From positions 183,655,350 through 183,719,349 of the forward strand of contig JAVHZZ010000006.1 of NCBI GenBank assembly GCA_036250195.1: 64,000 bases of DNA, in the 5' to 3' direction. Shown one piece after another: positions 22,778 to 34,945 of the stretch (the first letter of the stretch is position 1; each line of letters starts with the position of its first letter). This stretch comes from Mixophyes australis. Lineage: Eukaryota; Chordata; Amphibia; Anura; Limnodynastidae. A program made the translations under genes and the position numbers. Below the pieces are notes generated by a model. That model was not told the origin of the DNA. It made no database searches and worked only from the letters and a program-made list of their open reading frames with translations.

Positions 22778-23260
22778 GTGATCAAAAAACATTAACTACT
22801 AAGGGATCACATCATATGAAAGAAGGGGCTACCCCTTTCAAATCCTTCCCGATCCCTGGGCTTTTGAATGATTTCTGTGGTGTAGGGGCTACTGTCTGTA
22901 GAAATGAGGATATCCCTGAGTGTGTAGGTGCCAGGATTGGGAAGATACAGCACTTTTAGCCCCCATCACCTACATTACAGATTTTTTATTGTAGTGCAGT
23001 GACCTAACTCCGCCTCCTCAGTGACATCATAGCGCACCAGCACCTTTGATGTACATGTGCAGGACAGGTCCCACTTGTCCTTAGAAGTGAAGGGGTTAAT
23101 ATAGAGGAAATGTATGAAGGGTAATATTCCATTCTTTGTTCATTGCAAACAATTATCTTGAACAGCCAGTCAGAAAAGTGCTCATGGACATTAGGATAAA
23201 TTGGGGTAGATTTATCAGATGGCGATAAGTGAACATTGCCCTATATCAAAGAGTTATAGG

Positions 23261-23723
23261 CAGGCCCGGCGCTCCCATTAGGCAAGTTTAGGCAATTGCC
23301 TAGGGCGCCGGGCTCTGCTGGGCGCCTCGAAATTAAATTTTTTTTACTATTGTCATTTAAAACGGAAATCCACGGGGAGGAGAGGAGGGAAGGGGCTATG
23401 AATCTTACCTGCATGAAGCTGCTCCTCTCTGCTCTGTCTTCTCCCCTCCGCTCACTGACAGTGACAGGCCGTGATGATGTCGTCATCACGGCCCGACAGT
23501 GTCTGTGAGTGGAGGGGAGAAGACAGAGCAGAGAGGAGCAGCTTCATGCAGGTAAGTTAAAGAAAGACATGGGGAGCTGAGGGGAGGGAAGCGCAGCGCC
23601 GATTTTTAAAGGAGGGGGGGGGGGGCGCTGATTTTTAAAGGGGGGGGCGCCGATTTTTAAGGGGGGGGGGGCGCCGATTTTCACACTGTGCCTAGGGCGC
23701 CAAGGACCCTAGCACCGGCGCTG
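23261..23723. mobile_element. Non-autonomous hAT, 463 bp, with a ~70-bp-arm inverted repeat inside
   Basis: Termini CAGGCCCGGCGCTCC and ...TAGCACCGGCGCTG; perfect 8-bp duplication GTTATAGG at 23253-23260 and 23724-23731. 23405-23555 is a large palindrome (CCTGCATGAAGCTGCTCCTC... and its complement) centred on GATGATGTCGTCATC. G-rich repeats with GGCGCCGATTTTTAA follow at 23590-23680. Confidence 0.9.
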
Positions 23724-24295
23724 GTTATAGGGCTTCTACATACCTTTGCATGGGGAATCCTATTTAACAAAAATTTCGGCAGCACTTATTCCAGGGTTTC
23801 CCAAACCCAGTCCTCACGGCTCCCTAACAGTGCAGGTTTTCCCTATCTCCTTTCTGGAGCACAGGTGTATTCATTACTGACTGACACATTGTAACAGATC
23901 CACAGGTGGTCCTAATTATGTCACATGTGATCCAGAAAACCTGCACTGTTAGGGAGCCCTGAGGACTGGGTTTGGGAAACCCTGAATTATTCCATTGCAA
24001 TACCTGTTCTTTTGTCGCCATCTTTGGATAGCTATAACAGCCCCAAGACATTCCTCTTTGAAGAAAGCATATTTTTTCATTCCTGTTTTAATTTTTAAAA
24101 CAAATAAAAACTCTTTTTAAACTTTTTTTTTTTATCGGGCTTTCACTTTCACAGCATGTGCTCAAGACTGCAGAAACCAATACCAGTGTCTCCAGGGCAG
24201 CTGAGAATTGCTCATATCACTGATATTGAATGAGCATTCTAATCCAATGTAATAGAAATAGGGACATTGATTACATATGACATTATCTGGCAGAC

Positions 24296-24560
24296 TAGCC
24301 CAACAAGATAGGGATTTCCTGCTTGCTCGTCACTCCGTGCCGTGCTGGAGGATTCTTGAATATCTTTTTATTTACAGTAAACAGGAAGTGACTTCATAAA
24401 AAAAACTGCAGCTTTCCAAACACAGGACAAACTTTATTGCAATCTATATTTACACAAAGAATTCAATAATTCCAACACAGACGATATAACACATTACACT
24501 AAATTACATACATGATTGTGCCATTATATGTTAACTATACTCACATTATACCTTTTATTA
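24296..24560 (-). repeat. Upstream-flank relic of an ARF-like gene, block B
   Basis: Same module as 6895-7195 (TTTCCTGCTTGCTCGTCACTC, GACTTCATAAAAAAAAC, ACTTTATTGCAATCTATATT). No coding part adjoins it. Confidence 0.5.
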
Positions 24561-24589
24561 GAAGAAGAAAGTGGAAGGAATCATCATCA

Positions 24590-24890
24590 TTATTTATTTC
24601 TATAGCACCATCAATTCTGTTGCACTGTACAGAGAATATTTGTCATTCATATCACTACTTGTCCAACTGAAGCTTACAGTCTAAATTCCCTAACACACGC
24701 CCGTACACCCACATGCACGCACACTAATTTTATCAGCGGACAGTTCGCCTACTAGTATGTTTTTGGAGTGGGAGAGGAAACCGGAGCACTCAGAGGAGGA
24801 CGCATGCACAAACTCCACACAGATAAGGCTCTAGTTGGGGATCAAGTGAGGCAGAAATGTTAACCCCCGAGCCACCATTCTGTCCTTTTC
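24590..24890 (-). repeat. L2-type LINE 3'-end fragment
   Basis: CATCATCATTATTTATTTCT, GCACTGTACAGAG and GAGGAAACCGGAGCACTCAG are common L2-type tail motifs, here with the tail on the left (minus orientation). Matching pieces occur at 7200-7310 and 39995-40080. Confidence 0.6.
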
Positions 24891-25041
24891 ACCTATAATT
24901 TTTAGCTCTTTTTTTTCCTCTCAGAATTCAAAGGGACTGTCTGAGATGCTAATTTGTACATTGTCAGTAAATTAGCCCCCTACCATTCTACTACTAATAC
25001 ATGGTGTATCAGATTAAGCCACGGTAGAGGTATCAATAAAT

Positions 25042-25366
25042 CATACTTGCCTACTCTCACAGAATTTCTGGGAGGCTCCCGAATTTCGGGTAAACCTCCC
25101 GGACTCCAGGAAGAGTAGACAAACCTCCCAGACCCTGTAATATGTTGAAATTTGTGGTTTTGAATAGCTGGGGAAGGGGGGGGAGGGGGCTTAGTCGCGT
25201 CATTAAGTTCCGCCCCCGCTATTCAATACCTTGAGTTTCTGCATTTTCTAGTAGTGGGCAGGGCTATAGTGACGTAATGACGTTGTCACGCCCCCTCCTA
25301 CCATCTGTCACATGATCTGTACTATGGGATCTCCCGGAATACAGATTTAAAAAGTAGGCAAGTATG
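25042..25366. mobile_element. hAT MITE of the CATACTTGCC family, 325 bp
   Basis: Ends CATACTTGCCTACTCTC and ...AAGTAGGCAAGTATG. 8-bp duplication CAATAAAT (25034-25041) / CAATATAT (25367-25374), one mismatch. Confidence 0.85.
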
Positions 25367-25496
25367 CAATATATTTGGGCATTTCTTTTAAACCAAAGCT
25401 GATAACGTGTCATGTGCAACTTGAGCTGCAGCTTGCTCATAAGGAGCTGTTGGTGTCTGTGAAGATTGGTGTTGTGTGGGAAGAAAGACATTACAG

Positions 25497-25600
25497 GCCT
25501 GAGTGATTAAGGCACGCATACTAAGCGCATTGTGCGTTTGTTTTAAACCACACGTAAATCAGCTCTGCATACTCAACAAGGAACGGATTTAAAGATATGT
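25497..25600. repeat. MITE fragment (GGCCTGAKTSATYAAGGCACG type)
   Basis: GGCCTGAGTGATTAAGGCAC then ATACTAAGCGCA and TTTAAACCACACG. The same motifs occur, reversed, at 61150-61304. Confidence 0.5.
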
Positions 25601-25736
25601 GTGGTGATGACTATGGGTGTAGTTTTACTATGCTTTACTAGACCATATACTGCAAGATACGTACAATACCTATGTGGAATATAAAATCTCAAAAGAGCGC
25701 ACAGGTACAAAAAAAATAAGCAAGTAGGGGTCTATG

Positions 25737-26424
25737 CATTAAGCTAATTTCACACTTAAAAAGCCGTTTCCGCATCTTTTAAGTATAGTTGCCATGCATT
25801 AACTGCCTAATGGAGGAGGTTTCACAGAAATATCCTCTGTTTAGGCAAATATCGTGCAGCATCGCAGTCCCAATAGATTAATATGAGGACTGCGATGTTC
25901 TGCAATGCATCAAGCTTTGAAAAGTTTTGCATTGCGCAGACAGGTAACACCACCTCAGAATGGCGTTAGCTGTCATTTCCTATGGGATTCTGCTGAAGCC
26001 TCTCTGGATTTTCAGAATCTGATATAGTAAAAGTGCATGTGCACAGCACTTCCTCCCATCACCGGCATTGCTGAGGGGAGGGTTGGCAAATTTTAGCCTG
26101 GGGGGCAAGATTCGACTCAGCAGCCATTTATGAACACTTTAAAGAAAAAAAAATGTAGGTGGCCCAGTGACCCAGCCCAAGGTAGCCAACTGCACCGGGG
26201 GGCAGATGCCCCCCTGCTCCCCAGTCCAGCCTGCCTCTGGCAGTGCTGGGCTGCTGGTAAGCGGGAAAAATAGTTTGCAGAACAGGGGTTTTGCGCAAGT
26301 ATTGAAAAGAAAGAGGAGGCTTGCTGGATTCTGATGGAACATCAAGATGTAGCGCAGCGTTCTGCTGTGCTACATATTGATAGATTCCACATCCCCACCG
26401 TCACCGATGATGCATAGACCCCCC
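25737..26424. mobile_element. MITE with GGGGTCTATGCAT inverted ends
   Basis: Left end GGGGTCTATGCATTAAGC, right end, read in reverse, GGGGGTCTATGCATCATC. The interior has repeated TGCATTAA and GCAATGCATCAAG motifs. It is interrupted by the small hAT at 26073-26239. Superfamily not settled (Harbinger-like termini). Confidence 0.65.
26073..26239. mobile_element. Small non-autonomous hAT, 167 bp, nested
   Basis: The right end read in reverse, CAGAGGCAGGCTGGACTGGG, resembles the left end GAGGGGAGGGTTGGC. Flanks GCATTGCT (26065-26072) and GCAGTGCT (26240-26247) are an 8-bp duplication with one mismatch. Confidence 0.6.
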
Positions 26425-26929
26425 CAAATGCTACTTGTCAATAATATAGTCATTTATGATTATAAATGCAAAATTTAAATTAAATTTTTTTTTTATAATT
26501 TTTTTTCTTGGAAAAACATTAGGCTGTCCTTAAATGGCTACTGTACATAAAATACATTTTTACAATTGCTCCTGATTGCAAACACATGTGTTCACACAGG
26601 GTCGGACTGGTCCGCCAGGGAGTCGGGGTTATTTTCCGGTGGGTCCTGACGCCTGATGGATCCGCCCTCTTTGTTGGTGGGGCGGAGCAAGGTACTAAAA
26701 AAATCAACTTACCTTATCACACTGCCGGCGCCTCTCCTTCCTTCTCTCTGCTCCGTTCGCACTGAATGTCGGGCATGATGTCATCACATCATGCCCGACA
26801 TTCAGTGAGGAGCGGCGCAGAGAGGAGCCAGAAAGCAAGAAGACAGAAGACAAGAAGAGAAGAAGAGAGATGAAAGAAGCAAATAGAAAGGTAAATAAAG
26901 GAAAGGAGGCAATGGGGGAAAGCAGAGTG

Positions 26930-27720
26930 ATGAAGGGGAGGGGGGGGGGGGGGGGGTTGAGCAGCATGGCACAGAGTGATGAAGGGGGGGGGCAGCAAAG
27001 CACAGAGTGATGAAGGGGGAGAGAGCAGCATGGCACAGAGTGATTAAGGGAGGAGGTTAGCAGCATGGCACAGAATAATGAAGGTGGGGGAGGAGAGCAG
27101 CATGACACAGAGTGATAAAGGTAGGGGCAGAAGAGCAGCATGGCACAGAGTGATGAATGGGGGGGAAGCAGCATGGCACAGAGTGATGAAGGGGGGGGAA
27201 TCAGCATGGCACAGAGTGATAAAGGGGGGAGGAAAGCAGCATGGCACAGAGTGATGAAAGGGTGGTGGTGAGCAGCATGACACAGTGATGAAGGGGGGGA
27301 GCAACATAGTACAGAGTGTTGAAGGGGGGAGGAAAGCAGCATGGCACAGTATGATGAAGGGGGGAAGCAGCATGGCACAGTGTGAAAAAGGGGGGGGAAG
27401 CTGCATAGCACAATGGGATGAAGGGGGCCTTGAGAAGGGGGGAGCAAGAGCAGCATGGCACAGTGTGATGAATGGAGGCCAGGAGAAAGGGAGAGCAAAA
27501 GCAGCATGGCACAGAGTGATGAAGGGGGCCAGGAAAAGGGGGAGCAAAAGCAGCATGTCACAGTGTGATGAAGGGGGGCCTGCAGAAGGGCGGAGCAAAA
27601 GCAGCATGGCACAGTGTGATGAAGGGGGGCCTGCAGAAGGGCAGAGCAAAAGCAGCATGGCACAGTGTGATTAAGGGGGGCCTGGAGAAGGGGGGGCAGC
27701 AAGGAGGGTGTAGTGTGATC
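26930..27720. repeat. Minisatellite, variable units around GCAGCATGGCACAGAGTGATGAA
   Basis: About 18 units of roughly 30-60 bp, each with AGCAGCATGGCACAG, TGATGAA and a G-run. Confidence 0.92.
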
Positions 27721-27789
27721 ATAAAGGGGCACCGCGTGATGATCATAAGGGGGCACAGCGTGGGGATCATAAGGGGGCACAGTGTGGTG

Positions 27790-28259
27790 ATGATGAAGGG
27801 GCACAGTAATGTGTGTGTGATGGCACAGGGGGCTTGTGGCAATGCAATGTGTGTGGCACCGGGGGCTTGTGGCAATGTAGTGTGCGTGTGTGATGGCACA
27901 GGGGGCTTGTGGCAATGTAATATGTGTGTGTGGGATGGGAAAGCGGTCTTATGGCAGTGTAGTGTGTATGTGTGTGATGGCACAGGGGGCTTGTGGTAAT
28001 GTAGTATGTGTGATGGCACAGGGGGCTTGAGGCAATTTAATGTGTGGTGTGTGTGTGATGGCACAGGGAGCTTGTGGCAATGTAATGTGTGGTGTGTGTG
28101 ATGGCACAGGGGGCTTATGGAAATGTAGTGTGTGATGGCACAGGTGGCTTATAGCAATGTAATGTGTGTGTGTGATGACACAGGGGGCTTGTGGAAATGT
28201 AATGTGTGGTGTGTCTGTATGAGGGGAGGGGGCTTGTGGCAATGTAATGTGTGTGTTTA

Positions 28260-28290
<31 letters not shown>

Positions 28291-28300
28291 GTGTGTGTGA
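27790..28300. repeat. Minisatellite, ~40-50 bp units (GATGGCACAGGGGGCTTGTGG), then (GT)n
   Basis: About ten units with CACAGGGGGCTTGTGGCAAT, TGTAATGTGTGTG and TGATGG; a pure GT run follows at 28257-28300. Confidence 0.92.
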
Positions 28301-29342
28301 GAGAGGTATGTGGTGGCTAATTAATGGGTGCTCCTTTGTTTGTGGGGTGATGGTGGGGCAATTTAATTTAATAGTGGGGAATATTAATTTAAGATGGAGT
28401 GCTTTGGGGGCTATTAATTGAATGTGGGGGTGAGTTTGGGTAGAATGAGGTCTATTTATTAAATATGAATCTGAATTATTTAATGGCAGTGATGGTTGTG
28501 GGAAATAGGCATATTTCTTAAATATAAATACTATTAATTTATTGCTGGGACTGTTTGGAGGGAGGGAAATAGGTTTATTTATTAAATGGGAATACTATTA
28601 TTTTAATGTTGGGGCTAGAGGAAGGCCTAATTATTAATCATGGGTGCTATTGATTTAATGCCAAGGCTGGTTGGCATTTTCTAAATGTACCAATTTATTT
28701 TTTTTTCAAATAGGGACCCCGACATTCCAGAATCCAGACAAGCCGCAACTAAAGAAATTAGCAGCCACAGGTGGTGAAAGTGACAAGAACAGGTGAGAGA
28801 GAGCAGGACAGTCTGCCAAATATTCTGATTCTAGTGGAACAATCACAATTTTTGGTTCTGCCCAATCTAAGGGACAGGCCAAGATAGTGTACTCTTTATA
28901 TACACACTGCATTCTTTATATACTACACTATGGTACTAGCTGTCTTTCGTGGGCTTGCCAGAACCCCTCTAGTAGTCTGGTTATGCCTCTCTAGTGGTTG
29001 GCCACACCACCTCTAGTGGGCCTCTACCATTGTATTCCCCCTGTGGGCCCTTCATGTCTCAGTCCAACACTGTTTTCACATACGTACTCAGTCGTCAGCA
29101 CTAGTATTCGTAACTTAAACTAGCCCATCAGTTAGAGCATTAAATATGGCAGAAAACCAGCATACTTCTGGGTGCAACTTAGTTTGACATGGATGCGGCT
29201 GCACGGAAACGCCCTTACTGTACATTTCCTACGTGAATCTGCCTATTCCCCACCTCATTCGCTCACCTAAATCATAGCCTGTAAAAAGTGTCACTTGTGC
29301 TCGAAGCTGACTTGGACGTAGCTGCGTCCTGTTGCCTATTGT

Positions 29343-30130
29343 CTAGTTCTGAGCATGTGCAGCATGATTTTTGTGAACGATACAAACAAAATTGGCAGAT
29401 ACGTTCCTTGATAACTCGGACCATGCATCCGACTTAAACCTAGGATTAAGTATGGTTGCCAAAATGTAGTGATCCGATTTCAAGATGCTGCAAACCTTTG
29501 GGTTCTGGCGAATCGAATAAAGAACTTGATCTACAAGGCAAACATACATAGCAGAATTGCATACTTTCATCTCCTCCTTCAGCTTCTCCAGCTGCTTTTC
29601 CAGTAATTTGATTAGGGTTATGACTTGACTCAGGCTGCCAGTGTCTGAGCTCACTTAATTTGTTATAATTTCAAATGGTTTGATTAGCTTGCATAAAATT
29701 TAAAAGATTCTTCAGTGTGTAGGAAGTAAGGTAACATGTCCCCACTCTCCCAATCTCATGACTTTATATATAGGTCTTGATGGCTTATTGCTATTCTTCT
29801 AGACGCTGAAGCATATAAAGTATGGAATTTCATCTTGTTATTACCTCTTGCTTCAGTTGGTGGCATGGCAGATGATATTTTTTTGCAGCTGCTGCAATGT
29901 TCTACATGTGGTCATTGAATGTCGAAAATGCCCAGATATTTAAAAGGCCACAGACAGCATCTCTTGCACTGAGTTCTCCTTTTTTAAGAAATTCTGAACC
30001 ACCAAATTTATTGTGTGTACAAAGCATGGTACGTGTTGAAATTCACCCCATAATGCACAGACAATGTTAGCTCCTTTATTGTAAATGAGAAATCCTGAGG
30101 AGAGTTTTATCAGGGTGAGTCATTTTGCGA
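29343..30130 (-). pseudogene. hAT transposase relic (ZBED/C-terminal part)
   Basis: Minus-strand translation gives PCFVHTINLVVQ near 30030-30000 (hAT CxxHxLNL motif) and, in the frame 29654-29343, LSQVITLIKLLEKQLEKLKEEM then YILATILNPRFKSD, a typical hAT segment. Stops and frameshifts lie between. 29081-29342 and 30131-30397 show no gene. Confidence 0.7.
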
Positions 30131-30770
30131 TGACATTCCTGAGTTTTTCCAATAGATTGACATGGTATGATTCTTAGTGAAACCGGAGATACACAGAGTA
30201 GATTGCCTGTGAATGACCTGGCATTGTATGCTAGTACTGTAATACCCCGTGTGGTGTTATTCAGAGTAATACGTTGAAATTGCACCTTACCAGTAATAGA
30301 TAGTTCTCTTTCTGGTTTGAACACTTCAGATTTTCTATGCACCAGAGAGGTAAGGAGATTTATCCAGAGATTTAAAATGACACAAGTGTATTCTTAATAG
30401 AGATGGGCGGGCTCGGTTCCCCGAGATCCGAATTCATCCGAATTTAGCCTATCCGAGTACCGAGCCGAGCATGCTCGGTACTCTCCCACCCATTAGGATT
30501 CGAAATGGAGGCAAAACGTCATCATGACATATTCGTATTTCTGAGCTCGGTTCTCGCAAGATTTAAAAAGCATAAATACCAGCCTCCACAGCAATCCATC
30601 GCCATTTGACAGAGGGAGAAAGCAGGGTTAGGTCACACTGGCTATATCAGCGCAGGGACAGAGCAGTAATTGGACACATTATTGTTTGTATGCAGTAACA
30701 TTGAAATCTTAATACCAGTTGTTACAGCAGTAAGAGGAGGATAGAGGAGGGTTTTTTGTGTGCAGTTTCT

Positions 30771-31400
30771 GGCACTCCAAGTGCTTTTGGAGTGTTCCCC
30801 ATTATTTTGCTTTACTTTTTCTGGCTGTCAAAGTCCTATTTGTCAGCAGTCTTAAAAAAAATAATATTTAGCCCTCCAAGTGCTTTTGGGGTGTCCCCCA
30901 TTCTTTTGCATTAATATTTCTGGCTGTCAAAAGTCCTGTTTATCAGCAGTCTAAAAAAATAATAAAATAATATTTAGCACTCCCAAGTGCTTTTGGGTTG
31001 TCCCCCATTCTTTTGCATTAATTTTTCTGGCTGTCAAAACTAAAGTCCTATTTGGCAGCAGTGTCCAAAAAATAAATTTAGCACTCCCAAGTGCTTTTGG
31101 GGTGTCCCTCATTCTTTTGCATTAATTTTTCTGGCTGTGAAAACTAAAGTCCTATTTGGCAGCAGTGTAAAAAAAATATATTTAGCACTCCCAAGTGCTT
31201 TTGGGGTGTCCCCCATTCTTTTGCATTAATATTTCTGGCTGTCAAAAGTCCTGTTTGTCAGCAGTCTAAAAAAATAATATTTAGCACTCCAAGTGCTTTT
31301 GGGGTGTCCCCCATTCTTTTGCATTACTTTTTCTGACTGTCAAAAGTCATATTTGTCAGCAGTATCTAAAACAATTTGTAGCACTACAAGTGCTTTGGGC
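30771..31400. repeat. Array of ~100-110 bp units, about six copies
   Basis: Units run GCACTCCAAGTGCTTTTGGG, GTGTCCCCCATTCTTTTGCA, TTTTTCTGGCTGTCAAA, GTCCTATTTGTCAGCAGT and an A-rich spacer. Confidence 0.92.
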
Positions 31401-31477
31401 TCAGAATGGAGTCAAAGCAGTCCACATATGAGCAGAATGAGCAACCAGGTTCTGTCACCAGTCCTGATGGTAGTGTT

Positions 31478-31749
31478 TTTTAATCCATTCTCTCTACGTG
31501 TTGCAGTGATCTATCGTCCCCCTGGAGCACACCAACAATTTATTGAGGATTTCTCTGCATGGCTCCCTCACTTCTTATCTTCAGACATCCCCACCATCGT
31601 CATGGGTGATTTCAACATCCCCTTTGATAACCCACCTTCCAAAGCTGCTTCCAAACTACTCTCTCTAACATCCTCACTTGACCTCTCCCAGTGGATTAAG
31701 TCAGCTACTCATAAGGATGGCCACTGCCTTGATCTTGTTTTCTCTAGAC
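31478..31749 (+). pseudogene. L2 AP-type endonuclease, N-terminal fragment
   Basis: Contains VIYRPPG, IVMGDFNIPFDNP (the GDFN catalytic motif) and HCLDLVF. The frame is cut by the hAT insertion; SDHHLI follows beyond it near 32730, completing the active-site set. The copy lacks the 5' part. Confidence 0.8.
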
Positions 31750-32674
31750 CAGGGTTGTCCAACCCGCGGGCCGCATGCGGCCCAGCACCCCTGTAAATGT
31801 GGCCCAGAAGGCGTTTTGGTTGTGGCAAGGGGGCAGCATTGTTAATGGAAAAAAAAATCCTGCAAAAAAAAGAAAAGAAAATACTTACCTTGCGGTCACA
31901 CGGTCAGGTCAGCTGGTACTCCGGCTCCCTCCCTTGTCTCCTCCTCCGTGCAGTGCTCGCAGTGAATGTTGGGCGTGATGTCATCACGCCCAACATCCAT
32001 TGCGGAGCGCAGCACAGAGGAGTCACCCGCGCGAGAAGAACAATCAGCAGCACAGAATTGGAGAAAAGAAGAGAAGAGGACAGGAGAACAAACCGAATAA
32101 AAGGTAAGTTAAGGGGAATTTTTTTCATTATTTCAAGGGACGCTGACCAGTGAATAAAAGTCACCTGGTCCTGGAGCATCATGGACCTTATCTCCCTGCT
32201 ACATACTTCTACTTGTAATACTAATGGGGCATTATATATTATTCTCTTTGGCCCATTATAAGTTGTTATCCCTTAACTAACATAGTGGTGTAATTAGCAA
32301 AACAGGTCACAATTTGGGGTCACAGTGATGTATATGTCAGGTACCGCAGGCCTGGTCAGGGCACCCTGATATACAATGCCTTGCTTAAATGCAGTTTATT
32401 GATATTGCATCAAAACAATACAAAAAGTGATTATAGTATAATAACTAGAGAGGATTTTTTGAACAGGGCGATTGAAAGGTAAGTATAGGGGGATTTGAAA
32501 AAAAAGTGATATATATATATATATCACTTTTTTTCTCATATATATGTTAACTATGTTTTCTATGGTTTTTTGGATGATCTGCTATCGTTATTGTTAGTGT
32601 ATCTTATGTGCGGCCCAAACCAACTCGTCGTCTTCCAATGTGGCCCAGGGAAGCTAAAAGGTTGGACACCCCTG
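31750..32674. mobile_element. Non-autonomous hAT, 925 bp, inserted in the L2 endonuclease
   Basis: Ends CAGGGTTGTCCAACCCGCGG and, in reverse, CAGGGGTGTCCAACCTTTTAG. Perfect 8-bp duplication CTCTAGAC at 31742-31749 and 32675-32682. Holds a palindrome TGTTGGGCGTGATGTCATCA at 31968ff and a perfect 36-bp AT palindrome at 32499-32534. Confidence 0.93.
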
Positions 32675-32911
32675 CTCTAGACTATGTTCAGTTTCTAATT
32701 TTCTTAACACACCCTTCCCCCTCTCGGATCATCACCTTATCAGCTACACACTCACCCCAACTGCTCTAACCTCTCTACTGTCTAACTCTACCAAGCCTCC
32801 TCATACCCGCAGAAATCTGAATTCTATTAATCTTCAACAATTTTCCACCTCTCTCCAACACCTTCTCTCCAACACCTTCTCTCCCCTATCTCTACATTCT
32901 CATCCCCTGAG

Positions 32912-34945
32912 ATGGCAGTACCTTATTTTCATCTAACCTTAGCAACAGCCCTTGATCAAGTGGCTCCAGCGACACTACATACTACACGTCGACTTCGATG
33001 TCAACCGTGGCACACTAAAGCAACACGAAATCTTCAAAAACTGTCCCGTAAAGCAGAACATCACTGGCGTAAATCTCGCACCTCTAATGACTTCTTCACA
33101 TATACTTCTATCTACCGCTCCTATCGAAATGCTCTGGACACTGCAAAACAAACATACTTCCAATCTCTTATCTATGCTCAGGCTTCTAACCCCAAATGCC
33201 TTTTCAATACATTTAAATATCTTCTCAATCCTCCCACCCCGAACCCTCCATCTACTATCAGTGCTCAGGATCTTGCTTCCTACTTCAAGGACAAGATTGA
33301 CAAGATCAGACTAGAAATGGTATCCTCTTCCTCGACAAGCAATCTGCTCAATTCCTTCCCACTACCCTCTGACACCTTCTCTTCATTTGACCCCACAAAT
33401 GAAGAGGAAATTTCTACTCTCTTCTTATCTTCCTACTCTACCTCCTGTCCTCTTGATCCTATTCTCTCGCAAATTGGTAGATCCCTGTCTTCTGTGCTCA
33501 TTTCACCTCTAACTCAAATCTGTAATCTCTCACTCTCTACTGACATCTTTCCATCACTATACAAGCACGCAGTGATTACTCCTATTCTAAAAAAACAAAA
33601 CTCCGACCCAAACTCTCTCTCAAATTACCGTCCCATCTCTCAGCTCCCCTGCCCCTCCACGCTCCTAGAGAGACTTGCCTACACTCGCCTCACACGCTTT
33701 CTTTCCGCTAACAACCTGTTGGATCCTCTTCAGTCTGGCTTTCGCTCTCAACACTCCACAGAGACTGCATTGACCAAGGTTGTCAATGATCTGATCACTG
33801 CTAAAACTGAACGCCACTACTCTCTCCTAATCCTCCTGGATCTCTCGGCTGCATTTGACACCGTTGACCACTCTCTTCTCATACAAACGCTGCAATCCAT
33901 AGGGCTTCAAGACACTGTTCTATCCTGGTTCCCATCCTACCTCTCTAATCGCTCTTTCACTGTTAATTTCTCTGGAGCCACCTCTGCTCCGCTTCCCCTA
34001 TCAGTTGGAGTACCACAAGGATCAGTGCTAGGTCCTCTGCTGTCCTCTATCTATACCGCTTCTCTTGGAAATCTAATAAGTTCCTTTGGCTTTCAGTATC
34101 ATCTCTATGCGGATGATACCCAAATCTATCTATCCTCTCCTGATCTCTCGACATCTGTGTTGTCCCGTGTAACTGACTGTCTTTCTGCCATATCATCTTG
34201 GATGTCCTCTCGCCAACTCAAACTTAATTTTTCTAAAACAGAGTTAATAAAATTCCCACCCACCAACAAGAGCATACCTGACATTTCTATCTCTGTTGAT
34301 AACATGACCATAAATCCCACCCCACAAGCTCGCTGCCTAGATGTAATCCTTGACTCACACCTATCCTTTGTTCCCCACATTGACTCTATATCTAAATCCT
34401 GCTACATACATCTAAAGAACATTTCCAAAATTCGCACATATCTCACGCAAGACACTGCAAAAACCTTAATTCATGCACTTATTATCTCCCGCATTGACTA
34501 TTGCAATTCCCTCCTTACTGGTCTTCCCAAAACCAGACTCAAACCCCTACAATCTATTTTGCACGCTGCGGCAAGACTGATTTTCCTTGCAAATCATTTT
34601 TCCTCTGTTGAATCACTCTGTATGTCTCTACACTGGCTGCCTGTTTTGTACCGAATCCAATATAAAATACTCTTACTAACCTACAAGGCCATCAACAATG
34701 CTGCACCAACATACATCTCCTCTCTTGTCTCAAAATATCTCCCAACTCGGCAACTCCGTTCTACACAAGATCTGCGTCTCTCATCCTCCCATTCCCGGTT
34801 ACAGGACTTTTTTCGGGCTGCACCCACTCTATGGAATTCTCTCCCTTGCACAGTAAGACTCTCCTTCGGTCTACAAACTTTCAAGCGTTCTCTGAAAACC
34901 TACCTCTTCAGACAAGCTTATAATATTCCTCAGCCACCCTCTTAA
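32912..34945 (+). CDS. L2 LINE ORF2 reverse transcriptase and C-terminal domain (677-codon open frame)
   Basis: The longest credible open frame in the window. RT landmarks: [34 protein letters not shown] (catalytic Asp near 316), [12 protein letters not shown], and [12 protein letters not shown] with the YADD box at about 399-402. The C-terminus [10 protein letters not shown]...[10 protein letters not shown] is the usual L2/CR1 ending. The first ATG is only where the frame opens; the real ORF2 began in the endonuclease upstream, now broken by the hAT and a frame change. An intact RT frame suggests this copy is relatively young, but it cannot make a full protein. Confidence 0.85.
   Translation: MAVPYFHLTLATALDQVAPATLHTTRRLRCQPWHTKATRNLQKLSRKAEHHWRKSRTSNDFFTYTSIYRSYRNALDTAKQTYFQSLIYAQASNPKCLFNTFKYLLNPPTPNPPSTISAQDLASYFKDKIDKIRLEMVSSSSTSNLLNSFPLPSDTFSSFDPTNEEEISTLFLSSYSTSCPLDPILSQIGRSLSSVLISPLTQICNLSLSTDIFPSLYKHAVITPILKKQNSDPNSLSNYRPISQLPCPSTLLERLAYTRLTRFLSANNLLDPLQSGFRSQHSTETALTKVVNDLITAKTERHYSLLILLDLSAAFDTVDHSLLIQTLQSIGLQDTVLSWFPSYLSNRSFTVNFSGATSAPLPLSVGVPQGSVLGPLLSSIYTASLGNLISSFGFQYHLYADDTQIYLSSPDLSTSVLSRVTDCLSAISSWMSSRQLKLNFSKTELIKFPPTNKSIPDISISVDNMTINPTPQARCLDVILDSHLSFVPHIDSISKSCYIHLKNISKIRTYLTQDTAKTLIHALIISRIDYCNSLLTGLPKTRLKPLQSILHAAARLIFLANHFSSVESLCMSLHWLPVLYRIQYKILLLTYKAINNAAPTYISSLVSKYLPTRQLRSTQDLRLSSSHSRLQDFFRAAPTLWNSLPCTVRLSFGLQTFKRSLKTYLFRQAYNIPQPPS

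Larger units (their letters stand above)
18600..24890. repeat. Tandem duplication block B (carries ARF-like copy B)
   Basis: Matches block A and C in order: array, 3' flank, ARF-like gene, TATA region, upstream flank, promoter-relic module, LINE tail. Insertions specific to this block or shared with C are listed separately. 19562-20413 is 3' flank; 21946-22494, 22778-23252 and 23732-24295 are gene-free flank. Confidence 0.8.
26597..29072. mobile_element. Non-autonomous hAT, 2476 bp, filled with minisatellites
   Basis: Ends CAGGGTCGGACTGGTCC and, read in reverse, CAGTGTTGGACTGAGAC. Flanks TGTTCACA (26589-26596) and TTTTCACA (29073-29080) match 7 of 8. It contains a palindrome at about 26761-26806 and two large tandem arrays. 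A 403-codon open frame on the minus strand (27915-26704) is repeat-derived. 26425-26588 holds no gene. Confidence 0.8.

Noticed and set aside
26704..27915. 403-codon open frame on the minus strand
   Set aside because: Made of low-complexity Cys/His/Pro/Ser repeats that follow from the GCAGCATGGCACAG minisatellite; no domain and no start or splice support.
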